From IMG/VR virus record IMGVR_UViG_3300042549_001429, positions 1 to 64,000 of that record: a stretch of DNA of 64,000 nt; one strand, 5' to 3'. This document shows positions 17,208 through 25,617 of the stretch, piece by piece. The notes under the pieces are model-generated. The model was not told the DNA's origin and did not search any database. It was given only the letters and a program-made list of their open reading frames with translations. The stretch comes from a virus. A program made the position numbers and the translations under genes. How positions within the stretch are numbered: the first letter of the stretch is position 1; each line of letters opens with the position of its first letter.

Positions 17208-17980
17208 TGTCTTGGATAAGCTTAGCAAGTAATCAGACTGTATCGTTTAACAACTTACAGAATGCTGTAAACAATGGTGTGTTTACTGCTAAGACTGCTA
17301 TACCCGTAAGTAACGAGCAGATTACTAAGGCTGATGCGAATACCTACGTAAACATTAATACGTCTTACGGACCGTATGCAGCAAAAGCAAGTAATCAGCT
17401 CGTTGTGAAATCTGATTTGCAGGCTGTCATCACTTCATACGCTCATACGGTGTATTATAATTCTACTTGTTTTTGGGATGGTATTTATATTGAAGCAGGA
17501 GCAGCAAGCGCAACAGCGGCCTGTTCTTTATCTACTAATTCAATTACTCTGTATAGTTCTGACTTTGCACTTGGTAATGGCTCAGTGCTTTACTTTGATA
17601 GTAACCTTTCAAATCCTTGGTATAGCGATGAGTTATGCGGAGGAACTCCCGGATATTACTTAGTAGGAGAGTATTCATTTCGTTATTACACCATAGCTGA
17701 CATTCTAAATATTTCAGAATACACTCTTTGTGCAGGTCAAACATCTTACGCAATTACTAATTGCGGTATAAGTAACTCAAGCGCAGCAGGAGCTTGTTCT
17801 GATGCCGGTACTAATCCAAAAACACTTTACTCAGAATGTGCTACATTATCTGCAGGATGCTCAATACACTTTAATTCAAACCTAACTAATCCTGTAACAG
17901 ACCTATATGTTTTTGCTCAAGCAAGTTGGGACATGGATGGGTATGGTATAATTTCAAATTATTCATCAGTTCAATGTTAA
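17207..17980 (+). CDS. Cysteine-containing tail protein, unknown
   Basis: 257 residues. An N-terminal block (WISLASNQTVSFNNLQNAVN, then PVSNEQITKADANTYVNI) resembles conserved N-termini of Bacteroidota phage tail proteins. Two similar units follow, each with a Ser/Ala/Cys motif and hydrophobic strand pairs (ITLYSSDFALGNGSVLYFDS versus KTLYSECATLSAGCSIHFNS). These look like an internal duplication of a beta-sandwich. It is probably an adhesin-type appendage. Confidence 0.6.
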   Translation: MSWISLASNQTVSFNNLQNAVNNGVFTAKTAIPVSNEQITKADANTYVNINTSYGPYAAKASNQLVVKSDLQAVITSYAHTVYYNSTCFWDGIYIEAGAASATAACSLSTNSITLYSSDFALGNGSVLYFDSNLSNPWYSDELCGGTPGYYLVGEYSFRYYTIADILNISEYTLCAGQTSYAITNCGISNSSAAGACSDAGTNPKTLYSECATLSAGCSIHFNSNLTNPVTDLYVFAQASWDMDGYGIISNYSSVQC

Positions 17981-17983
17981 AAT

Positions 17984-18220
17984 ATGTCAACAATTAGTTC
18001 TTATCCAAACGATGGCAATGTCACTTATAGTGACAAGCTTATTGGCACAGATGCCAATGATTCAAACAAAACAAAGAATTTCACTGTAGGTGATATTCTT
18101 GCGCTACCAATCCCAACTGTTCCTGTTTACGCAAACAATGTTGCGGCTAAAGCGGCAGGTCTTGCGGTTGGCAAGATATATCGCATAACCGGAACCGATA
18201 ATGCGGGAGTAGTTTACTAA
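17984..18220 (+). CDS. Short tail adaptor with the fibre N-terminal module
   Basis: 78 residues. The first 40 (ISSYPNDGNVTYSDKLIGTD then NKTKNFTVGDILAL) match the N-terminus of the 1570-residue fibre. The remainder (VPVYANNVAAKAAGLAVGKI then YRITGTDNAGVVY) is a common phage motif. It is a fibre reduced to its anchor plus a tiny cap, and could be a decapitated fibre or a competitor or plug for the same attachment site. A -7 box begins at its stop codon. Confidence 0.65.
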   Translation: MSTISSYPNDGNVTYSDKLIGTDANDSNKTKNFTVGDILALPIPTVPVYANNVAAKAAGLAVGKIYRITGTDNAGVVY

Positions 18221-18253
18221 CTTTGTGCTGTTAATTAAATTAAATCAAATCAA
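18218..18253 (+). promoter_or_regulatory. -7 box and AAATCAAATCAA leader before 18254
   Basis: TAACTTTG at 18218-18225 overlaps the previous stop. An AT-rich leader ends in AAATCAAATCAA at the ATG. Confidence 0.5.
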
Positions 18254-18481
18254 ATGGACATTAGGAAAATATCTGTGGGGCCTGACTACAAGGGTGGTGC
18301 GATGCACTACATCGTTGGTCAGAAGGTGCTCGGAGATACGAATGAAATACACCTCATTAAACTTGTCCCTGAAACGGGGGCAATAAGGATTTATATTATA
18401 AACGAGAAGCAAGAGGTTGTAATGTGGAAGGAGTTCAACCACACCATTCCTTTGTCCATCGAATATAATATAAACATCTAA
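18254..18481 (+). CDS. Conserved 75-residue phage protein
   Basis: Starts MDIRKISVGPDYKGGAMHYI, followed by VGQKVLGDTNEIHLIKLVPE and a strand-rich end. I recall very similar proteins in crAss-like and related Bacteroidota phages, without known function. It begins a new transcription unit that runs into the packaging genes. Its stop shares a base with the next ATG. Confidence 0.65.
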   Translation: MDIRKISVGPDYKGGAMHYIVGQKVLGDTNEIHLIKLVPETGAIRIYIINEKQEVVMWKEFNHTIPLSIEYNINI

Positions 18482-19044
18482 TGAGGTCACCATTCTATTT
18501 TATAGCGAAGCCCATTAACGGCAAGAGGTACGATAACACCAAAATGATTGGTGGCATAGAGTTTATTGTCAGTACCTCAGAAGAAGACCATAAGTTTTCA
18601 AATCGTTTTGCTGAGGTGATTGAGTTGCCTTTGGGATACAAGGGCCCTATCAGGGTTGGTTACACCCTACTCGTGCACCACAACGTATTTAAGTTTTACA
18701 ACGACATGAAGGGCAGGCAAAAAAGTGGAAAGTCTTTTTTTAGAGACGACCTATTTTTTATTGAGCCCGACCAATTTTTTATGTACAACGATGGTTCCAC
18801 GTGGAATGCTTACGATAGGTACTGCTTTGTAAAGCCAATACCTGCAACTGAGAGTTACATCAAAAAGCCATTTACTGAGGAACCGCTCGTAGGAATAATG
18901 AGATACCCTAATGACTATCTTTACAATAAAGGTATCAGAGAAGGGGACATGGTTTGCTATAGCCCCGACAGCGAGTACGAGTTTACCGTGGACGAGGAGA
19001 AGTTATACCGAATGTACGACCATCAAATAACAATCAAATTATGA
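18481..19044 (+). CDS. Conserved protein, possible tandem GroES-like barrels
   Basis: 187 residues. Two halves each start with an FxxxKPI-type strand: PFYFIAKPINGKRY at the N-terminus, RYCFVKPIPATESY in the middle. Each ends with a barrel-closing pattern: GYTLLVHHNVFKFYNDMKG in the first, GDMVCYSPDSEYEFTVDEEK then LYRMYDHQITI in the second. The second closely mimics the GroES ending (GDxVxYxxxxxxxxxxDxxxYxxxxxxDIxxI). I infer a duplicated GroES-type fold. Homologues are conserved in this phage group near terminase genes. Its coexistence with groEL makes a co-chaperonin role worth testing. Confidence 0.55.
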   Translation: MRSPFYFIAKPINGKRYDNTKMIGGIEFIVSTSEEDHKFSNRFAEVIELPLGYKGPIRVGYTLLVHHNVFKFYNDMKGRQKSGKSFFRDDLFFIEPDQFFMYNDGSTWNAYDRYCFVKPIPATESYIKKPFTEEPLVGIMRYPNDYLYNKGIREGDMVCYSPDSEYEFTVDEEKLYRMYDHQITIKL

Positions 19045-19526
19045 ATCTAATCACATTCGACAACGTATTAAAAGACCCTAAAGAATATGTGGCAGACATA
19101 CACAAGTATGGATTTCAAGACGTGGCAGATGGAGACAACGTATTCCGGAACATACAGCCACGTGACATTTACGATGAGTTTGCCCAATATGTCACTAACG
19201 TATTTGGTGGTTACAAGGTAAGCGTAAACTTTATTCGTAAGTCACCATTGAACCAAGAAGAACCAAACTTTGTACATACTGATGAGATGATGGGAGATAT
19301 TACTTGTATCTTGTATCTCAACGAGGATGCACCAAGTGAGGATGGTACAACTATTTATGACGAACAGGACAAGCCTCTAGCTGTGGTCTACTCTAGGTTC
19401 AACCGAATGATAGCATTCAACTCAGACTTGCCTCATTCAAGAAACCTTTTTGAAAACTTTGGAGAAGGAGAGAATGCTCGATTGATTCAAGTAATATTTT
19501 TGAAAAGAAATGAGAGAAGACACTAA
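19041..19526 (+). CDS. 2OG-Fe(II) oxygenase family protein
   Basis: 161 residues with the double-stranded beta-helix dioxygenase signature. The iron ligands are His79-x-Asp81 in NFVHTDEMMGDITCILYLNE and His132 in SDLPHSRNLF. Arg147 in ENARLIQVIFLK is placed to bind 2-oxoglutarate. The enzyme would hydroxylate a protein, nucleotide or small molecule; the target is unknown. ATGA overlap with the gene before and a 17-nt overlap with the small terminase after place it in the packaging operon. Such enzymes are frequent in aquatic phages. Confidence 0.8.
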   Translation: MNLITFDNVLKDPKEYVADIHKYGFQDVADGDNVFRNIQPRDIYDEFAQYVTNVFGGYKVSVNFIRKSPLNQEEPNFVHTDEMMGDITCILYLNEDAPSEDGTTIYDEQDKPLAVVYSRFNRMIAFNSDLPHSRNLFENFGEGENARLIQVIFLKRNERRH

Positions 19527-19803
19527 AGACATAAAGCTGCGTATTATCAATGCGGGCTATAAGGCTGTGAGTCATTTGATAAAAGTAGCAGAGGAAAACA
19601 TCATCAATAGCGATGATGATAGCGCTGATGTGGCCGCAGATAAAATGAAGAACGCTGCTGCTGCCAAGAAGTTGGCAATCTTTGATGCATTTGAGATACT
19701 CAATCGTATTGAGGCAGAGAAAGAAAACATTGACTCCGCAGAGCGTGGAGTAAGTAAAACAGATACAAAACAAGGATTTGCAGAACGAAGGTCAAAACAA
19801 TAG
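19510..19803 (+). CDS. Small terminase subunit candidate
   Basis: 97 residues, almost entirely helical: DIKLRIINAGYKAVSHLIKV, AADKMKNAAAAKKLAIFDAF, EILNRIEAEKENI, then a basic tail (QGFAERRSKQ). Its place immediately before and overlapping the large terminase gene, its size, and the resemblance to small-subunit candidates I recall from other Bacteroidota phages support the call. There is no clear helix-turn-helix. It would recognise phage DNA and regulate the motor. Confidence 0.6.
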   Translation: MREDTKDIKLRIINAGYKAVSHLIKVAEENIINSDDDSADVAADKMKNAAAAKKLAIFDAFEILNRIEAEKENIDSAERGVSKTDTKQGFAERRSKQ

Positions 19804-22027
19804 CCTGTGCCGGGTAGTAAAAGATTACATACCTGCAGCCGTCATCTCCAAGAAGAATGGGGTGAGGTCGTGGCTTTATGGCTATAACGACCAATATGAC
19901 GTTGTTGTAATATCTAAGACCGGACAGATAGGTGAGATTGTAGAAATCTCAGGGCTAAAGATTGCGCTTCCATTGGCTCCTGAAAAGTGTCTTCAAAGAC
20001 ACAATAATAAAAGCGAGCAGTATTGGGAGCGGCAAGACTTGCCAAAAGACTTGGCCAAGATTCAGTCGATATTCCAATGGAACGAAAAGCCAAAAGAATT
20101 TAAGGACAGGTGGATTGATTACATCGAGCAGGAGTTTGACTGCAGAGAGCAAGGCCTATGGTTTATGAACAATGGAGTTAAGACCTATATCACCGGCTCC
20201 CATTATATGTATCTGCAGTGGTCTAGCATTGACGTTGGGTACCCCGACTTCAGAGAAGCCAATAGAATCTATTGGATATTTTGGGAAGCCTGTCGTGCAG
20301 ACCCAAGAGCATTTGGTATGATATACCTAAAGATTAGACGCTCAGGATTTTCGTTTATGTCATCCTCGGAGTGTGTCAACATAGGCACGCTTGCACGTGA
20401 TGCTCGTATTGGTATCCTGTCTAAGACGGGTGCCGATGCTAAGAAGATGTTCACCGACAAGGTTGTACCTATTAATAGTAGGTTGCCTTTCTTTTTTAAG
20501 CCTGTAATGGATGGTATGGATAGACCTAAGACCGAGTTGGCCTTTAGGGTTCCTGCATCCAAGATTACCAAGAAGAATATGTATGAGTCTGAGGATACTG
20601 AGATTGACGGGCTAGATACCACGATAGATTGGAAGAATACTGAAGACAACTCATACGATGGTGAGAAGCTATTGTTCTTGGCCCATGATGAAAGTGGTAA
20701 GTGGACAAAGCCTGTAAACATCAAGGAGAATTGGCGTGTAACCAAGACCTGTCTTCGACTTGGTAGCAAGATTATCGGCAAGTGTATGATGGGTTCAACG
20801 TCCAATGCGCTAAGCAAAGGAGGTCAGAACTTCAAGGACATTTATGAAGAGTCAAACGTCAAGGTTAGAAATGCCAATGGGCAAACCAAGAGTGGACTGT
20901 ATGCCATATTCATTCCTATGGAGTGGAATATGGAAGGGTTCATTGACAGGTATGGACATCCCGTATTCAGAAAGCCTGAGGAGCCTATTGCAGGTGTTGA
21001 CGGCAATTGGATTAAGAACGGTGCAATTGACTATTGGGAGGCTGAGGTTGATTCATTAAAGAATGACGCTGACGCACTCAATGAGTTTTACCGTCAGTTC
21101 CCAAGAACGGAGTCTCATGCATTCCGTGACGAGAGCAAGCAGGCAATATTTAACTTGACCAAAATCTATCATCAGATTGATTACAACGACTCGATGATTA
21201 AGGAGCACTACATGACTCGTGGAATGTTCTCTTGGAAGGATGGAATAAAGGACACGCAAGTGATTTGGACTCCTGACCCCCGGGGCAGGTTTAATATAAG
21301 TTGGGCCCCTCCTAAGCATTTGCAAAATAATGTACACATCCGTAATGGTATTAGGTACCCCGGCAATGAGCACATTGGCTCATTCGGTTGTGACTCCTAT
21401 GACATCTCAGCGGTCGTTGGTGGTCGTGGTTCTAATGGAGCCCTCCACGGAATGACCAAGTTTCACATGGATGATGCGCCTGTTAATGAGTTTTTCTTGG
21501 AGTACATTGCTCGTCCTCAGACGGCAGAGATATTTTTTGAGGAGGTATTAATGGCGTGCGTATTCTATGGAATGCCTATCTTAGTGGAGAATAACAAACC
21601 AAGACTTTTGTATCACATAAAAAATAGAGGGTACAGAGGCTTCTCGATTAACAGGCCTGATAAGCAGTTGGCTAAGTTGACTAAGACTGAGCGTGAGTTG
21701 GGAGGTATTCCAAACTCATCAGAGGACGTTAAGCAAGCGCACGCATCAGCAATTGAATCTTACATTGAGAAGTTTGTTGGACTTGATTTAGAGGCGAAGT
21801 ACAGAGACCCTGAAGAGATGGGAACGATGCCGTTCACTAGAACACTTGAGGATTGGGCGAAGTTTGATATAAACGACAGGACTAGATTTGATGCTTGTAT
21901 TAGTTCAGGATTGGCGATTATGGCCAATCAAAAGCACCTGTATATCCCTGAGAAAAAAGAATCAAAATTAATTATTAACTTCGCTAAATATAAGAATGAA
22001 GGTACAATAAGTCAATTGATTAGATGA
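19778..22027 (+). CDS. terL: Large terminase subunit (packaging ATPase and nuclease)
   Basis: 749 residues. The N-terminal ATPase has a deviant P-loop (YLKIRRSGFSFMSSSE, about 183-198), a Walker B-like LLFLAHDESGKW and a coupling motif MGSTSNALSKGG. The C-terminal RNase H-like nuclease begins at GSFGCDSYDISAVVGGRGSN, with its first Asp. It cuts concatemers and pumps DNA through the portal. The frame opens with TTG at 19778, overlapping the small subunit gene by 26 nt; there is no ATG before residue 130, so a TTG or the GTG at 19862 must be used. A 16-bp palindrome copy lies at 19987. Confidence 0.92.
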   Translation: MQNEGQNNSLCRVVKDYIPAAVISKKNGVRSWLYGYNDQYDVVVISKTGQIGEIVEISGLKIALPLAPEKCLQRHNNKSEQYWERQDLPKDLAKIQSIFQWNEKPKEFKDRWIDYIEQEFDCREQGLWFMNNGVKTYITGSHYMYLQWSSIDVGYPDFREANRIYWIFWEACRADPRAFGMIYLKIRRSGFSFMSSSECVNIGTLARDARIGILSKTGADAKKMFTDKVVPINSRLPFFFKPVMDGMDRPKTELAFRVPASKITKKNMYESEDTEIDGLDTTIDWKNTEDNSYDGEKLLFLAHDESGKWTKPVNIKENWRVTKTCLRLGSKIIGKCMMGSTSNALSKGGQNFKDIYEESNVKVRNANGQTKSGLYAIFIPMEWNMEGFIDRYGHPVFRKPEEPIAGVDGNWIKNGAIDYWEAEVDSLKNDADALNEFYRQFPRTESHAFRDESKQAIFNLTKIYHQIDYNDSMIKEHYMTRGMFSWKDGIKDTQVIWTPDPRGRFNISWAPPKHLQNNVHIRNGIRYPGNEHIGSFGCDSYDISAVVGGRGSNGALHGMTKFHMDDAPVNEFFLEYIARPQTAEIFFEEVLMACVFYGMPILVENNKPRLLYHIKNRGYRGFSINRPDKQLAKLTKTERELGGIPNSSEDVKQAHASAIESYIEKFVGLDLEAKYRDPEEMGTMPFTRTLEDWAKFDINDRTRFDACISSGLAIMANQKHLYIPEKKESKLIINFAKYKNEGTISQLIR
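19987..20002. repeat. Dispersed 16-bp palindrome, copy 2
   Basis: GTGTCTTCAAAGACAC inside terL, read as CLQRH (a different frame from copies 1 and 4). Confidence 0.85.
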
Positions 22028-24459
22028 AAAATATAACAGTCGAAATAAATGCGGTATCTTTTCCGAGTCAGTTGGCTACTGACGCAGAGAAAGCATCCGA
22101 TACTTTTGGCCTTCAAGTAGGGCAAGCCATTCAATACGAATGGTTTAGAAAAGATGGCAGCTCTTGTAGATACTACGGCCAATGGCAAGACTTCCGTAGG
22201 CTTAGGCTATACGCAAGAGGCGAGCAGCCTATCGGTAAATACAAGAACGAACTAGCCATTGATGGAGACCTATCCTACTTAAACTTGGATTGGACTCCCG
22301 TACCTATTCTCCCTAAGTTTATTGACATCGTTGTAAACGGAATGTCTGATAGACTTTTTAAAGTAAAGGCATACGCACAAGATGCAATGTCTCAGTCTAA
22401 GAGAAGCAAGTATCAGGACATGGTCGAGTCTCAAATGGTTGCAAAGCCTGTGCTTGAGATTATTCAACAAGAGACAGGAGCGAATCCATTTATGACCGAC
22501 CCCGACAATCTTCCGGAAACAGATGAAGAGTTGTCATTGTATATGCAGCTTAACTATAAGCCTGCTATTGAGATTGCCGAAGAAGAAGCCATTAACACAA
22601 TCTTTGAGGAGAATCATTACGATGATACCCGGAAAAGATTGAACTACGATATTGCTACCATTGGTATTGCTATTGCTAAGCACGAGTTTCTTCAGGGAAC
22701 AGGCGTGCAGGTCTCTTATGTAGACCCTGCCAATGTGGTTTACAGTTACACAGAAGACCCATTCTTTAAGGATTGCTTCTATTGGGGTGAGATTAAAACC
22801 ATGCCAATTACTGAGTTGATGAAGATTGACCAATCCCTTACTAAAGAGGACTTGCAGCAAATTACTCAGTACAGCCAAGCATGGTACGACTATTACAACG
22901 TAGCGCAGTTCTACGAGAACAGTATGTTCTTTAGAGATACCTGCACCTTGCTATACTTCAATTACAAGAGCACTAAGAAAATCGTCTACAAGAAAAAGAA
23001 ACTTGATGGCGGTGGTTCTCGTGTTATTGAGAAGGACGACACCTTTAATCCTCCTGCTGAAATGATGGAGGAAGGTAATTTTGAAAAGATTGAGAAGACC
23101 ATTGACGTGTGGTATGATGGTATTATGGTTATGGGTACCAACATTCTTATTCAGTGGAAGCTGTCTGAGAATATGGTGAGACCTAAGTCAGCCTCTCAGC
23201 ACGCATTACCAAACTATGTTGCTTGCGCTCCACGTATGTACAAGGGAGTTATTGAATCACTATGCAGAAGGATGATACCATTTGCTGACTTGATTCAAAT
23301 CACTCACTTAAAACTACAGCAGGTTATTGCACGTACTGTGCCTGATGGTGTATTCATTGATGCCGATGGTCTTAATGAGATTGACTTGGGTACCGGTAAT
23401 GCGTACAATCCTGAGGATGCATTGAGACTATACTTCCAAACGGGTAGTGTTATTGGCCGTAGCTTTACGCAGGACGGTGACTTTAACAATGCTAGAGTTC
23501 CAATTACGCAGCTTACGTCTAACTCAGGAGCAGCCAAGACGCAGATGCTTATCACCAATATGAACCACTACATTGATATGATTAGGTCCGTAACCGGGCT
23601 TAACGAAGCAAGAGATGGTTCAATGCCTGACCCGAACTCATTGGTTGGGTTACAGAAACTAGCAGCACTAAACTCAAATACAGCAACAAGACATATTCTT
23701 GATGCTTCTTTGTATATTTATCGTTCATTGTCTGAAGCATTAACTTACAGGGTGGCAGACATCCTAGAGTATTCTGACTTTAAGGATGAGTTCGCTAACC
23801 AAATTGGCAAGTACAACGTCTCTATCTTGAACGAGATTAAGGACTTGTACATTTACGACTTTGGTATCTTTATCGAGGTTTCTCCGGATGAGGAGCAGAA
23901 AGCTCAGCTTGAAGCCAACATTCAGATGGCATTGTCTAAAGGCGACATTAATCTTGAGGATGCAATTGACATCAGAGAGATTAAGAACATAAAGCTTGCC
24001 AATCAATTGCTCAAGATGAAGCGAGTTAGACTGCAGGAGCGTGAGGAAAAGATGGCTATGCAGAAGCAAGCCATAATTGCTCAGCAGCAAATGCAGGCTC
24101 AGCAATTGGCAGCAGAGACCGCTATGCAAAAGATACAGATGGAGACTCAAGCCAAGATGCAGCTAAAGCAAGCCGAGGTAGCGTTTGATATTGAGAAAGC
24201 TCAGAATGAAGCAACGCTTAAATCTCAACTAATGAGAGAGGAGTTTGAGTATAACCTTCAGCTTCGTGATATTGAGGTGGGTAGCTTGACGGAAAGAGAA
24301 AAAATGAAAGAGGACGCTAAGGCGAAAAGAATTAGTCAACAAAACACCGAGCAATCTAAATTAATTAATCAAAGAAAGAACAATTTACCTCCTTTGAGTT
24401 TTGAATCAAATGAGGATAGTTTGGATGGATTTGATTTGGCAGAATTTGAACCTCGTTAA
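22024..24459 (+). CDS. Portal protein
   Basis: 811 residues. It follows terL with an ATGA overlap. LRLYARGEQPIGKYKNELAI, LNLDWTPVPILPKFIDIVVN and GMSDRLFKVKAYAQDAMSQS are characteristic of crAss-like and related podovirus portals. The C-terminal third is a long Gln/Met/Lys-rich helix region (from about 640), matching the portal crown or barrel helices that project into the head. It forms the dodecameric ring through which DNA enters and leaves. It ends just before a promoter for the capsid genes. Confidence 0.88.
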   Translation: MKNITVEINAVSFPSQLATDAEKASDTFGLQVGQAIQYEWFRKDGSSCRYYGQWQDFRRLRLYARGEQPIGKYKNELAIDGDLSYLNLDWTPVPILPKFIDIVVNGMSDRLFKVKAYAQDAMSQSKRSKYQDMVESQMVAKPVLEIIQQETGANPFMTDPDNLPETDEELSLYMQLNYKPAIEIAEEEAINTIFEENHYDDTRKRLNYDIATIGIAIAKHEFLQGTGVQVSYVDPANVVYSYTEDPFFKDCFYWGEIKTMPITELMKIDQSLTKEDLQQITQYSQAWYDYYNVAQFYENSMFFRDTCTLLYFNYKSTKKIVYKKKKLDGGGSRVIEKDDTFNPPAEMMEEGNFEKIEKTIDVWYDGIMVMGTNILIQWKLSENMVRPKSASQHALPNYVACAPRMYKGVIESLCRRMIPFADLIQITHLKLQQVIARTVPDGVFIDADGLNEIDLGTGNAYNPEDALRLYFQTGSVIGRSFTQDGDFNNARVPITQLTSNSGAAKTQMLITNMNHYIDMIRSVTGLNEARDGSMPDPNSLVGLQKLAALNSNTATRHILDASLYIYRSLSEALTYRVADILEYSDFKDEFANQIGKYNVSILNEIKDLYIYDFGIFIEVSPDEEQKAQLEANIQMALSKGDINLEDAIDIREIKNIKLANQLLKMKRVRLQEREEKMAMQKQAIIAQQQMQAQQLAAETAMQKIQMETQAKMQLKQAEVAFDIEKAQNEATLKSQLMREEFEYNLQLRDIEVGSLTEREKMKEDAKAKRISQQNTEQSKLINQRKNNLPPLSFESNEDSLDGFDLAEFEPR

Positions 24460-24477
24460 AATGTTGAAAAATTTATC

Positions 24478-24505
24478 TAAGTTTGTATAAATTAAATCGA
24501 ATCAA
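24478..24505 (+). promoter_or_regulatory. -7 box and AAATCGAATCAA leader before the scaffold and capsid genes
   Basis: TAAGTTTG at 24478-24485, then an AT-rich leader ending in AAATCGAATCAA at the ATG, identical in its last 12 bases to the groEL leader. Confidence 0.6.
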
Positions 24506-25597
24506 ATGGAATTAAAAGTAAGAGCAGTGGACATTATTGAACCTAAGAGTGTTCAAGAAGTTGAAAAGGAATTGCTTGAAAAGCATGATGAGGCTTTAAA
24601 GCAAGAGAGTAATTCAGGTCAAGACTCAGGTGCAGGCAGCGAACCCGCTCCCGCAACACCACAAGAGTTGAGAGATGAAGACGTTCTTTCATATATTGGG
24701 AAAAGGTACAATAAACAGATTAACTCATTGGATGATTTGGTTGCTGAGCGTAAAGACTCAGAGCCGCTTCCTGATGACGTGTCTGCTTATTTGCAATACA
24801 AGAAGGATACAGGCCGTGGATTCGAGGACTTTCTTAGTTTAAAGAAAGACTTTGATGAAATGAATCCTGACCAACTTCTTAAAGAATACCTGACTGCTAC
24901 GCAGGAGGGTCTCGATAGTGATGACATCGAGGCTTTGATGGATGACTACAGATTTGACGAGGAGTTGGATGATGAGTCAACCGTAAAGAAAGCAAAAATC
25001 GCAAAAAAGAAAGTACTTGCTGAAGCCAAGAAATACTTCAATTCTCAGAAAGAGAAATACAAGATGCCCCTTGAGTCAAGGTCGGTGTCTATCTCTGATG
25101 AAGAGAAGGAGGTTTACGAAAGCTACAAGCAGTATATTCAAGAGGCAAAGACCATAGAGGAAGAGACCAAGCGTAAGCGTCAATGGTTTGACCAAAAGAC
25201 GGACGAGGTTTTTAATGGAGAGTTCAAAGGTTTTGAGTTCAATGTTAATGACAAGAAGATTATGTTTGCTCCCGGGGATGCCAATGAGTTGAAGAAAGTC
25301 CAAGCGACACCACAGAACTTTATCAATAAGTTCTTGGATGACCAAGGATTAATCAAAGACGCAGCAGGTTATCATAGGTCATTGTCAATAGCAATGCATC
25401 CTGAAAAGTTTGCCAAGTTCTTTTATGAACAAGGAATGTCAGACGCAACTGACGATGTTACTCGTAAAATCAAGAACATCAATATGTCAGACCGTAAGAC
25501 TCCTGAGGTTGGCAAGGCAACAGGTAGCGTGCAGGTGAGGGCGGTAAACCCCGATTCAGGTAGAAACCTGAAAATCCGCAGCATAAAAAAAATGTAA
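24506..25597 (+). CDS. Capsid scaffold-like protein
   Basis: 363 residues, highly charged and helical, with an acidic N-terminal half (DSGAGSEPAPATPQELRDED, EALMDDYRFDEELDDESTVK) and a basic C-terminus (SGRNLKIRSIKKM). It lies directly before the major capsid gene. Acidic helical protein plus basic tail is the usual design of scaffolding proteins, whose C-terminus binds capsid protein. No protease domain is visible. The alternative is another internal head protein. Confidence 0.65.
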   Translation: MELKVRAVDIIEPKSVQEVEKELLEKHDEALKQESNSGQDSGAGSEPAPATPQELRDEDVLSYIGKRYNKQINSLDDLVAERKDSEPLPDDVSAYLQYKKDTGRGFEDFLSLKKDFDEMNPDQLLKEYLTATQEGLDSDDIEALMDDYRFDEELDDESTVKKAKIAKKKVLAEAKKYFNSQKEKYKMPLESRSVSISDEEKEVYESYKQYIQEAKTIEEETKRKRQWFDQKTDEVFNGEFKGFEFNVNDKKIMFAPGDANELKKVQATPQNFINKFLDDQGLIKDAAGYHRSLSIAMHPEKFAKFFYEQGMSDATDDVTRKIKNINMSDRKTPEVGKATGSVQVRAVNPDSGRNLKIRSIKKM

Positions 25598-25617
25598 AAA
25601 CTTAAAACTAAAAAACA

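Noticed and set aside
7711-18220. Diversity-generating retroelement acting on the fibre genes
   Set aside because: No reverse transcriptase or template repeat was seen anywhere in the window.
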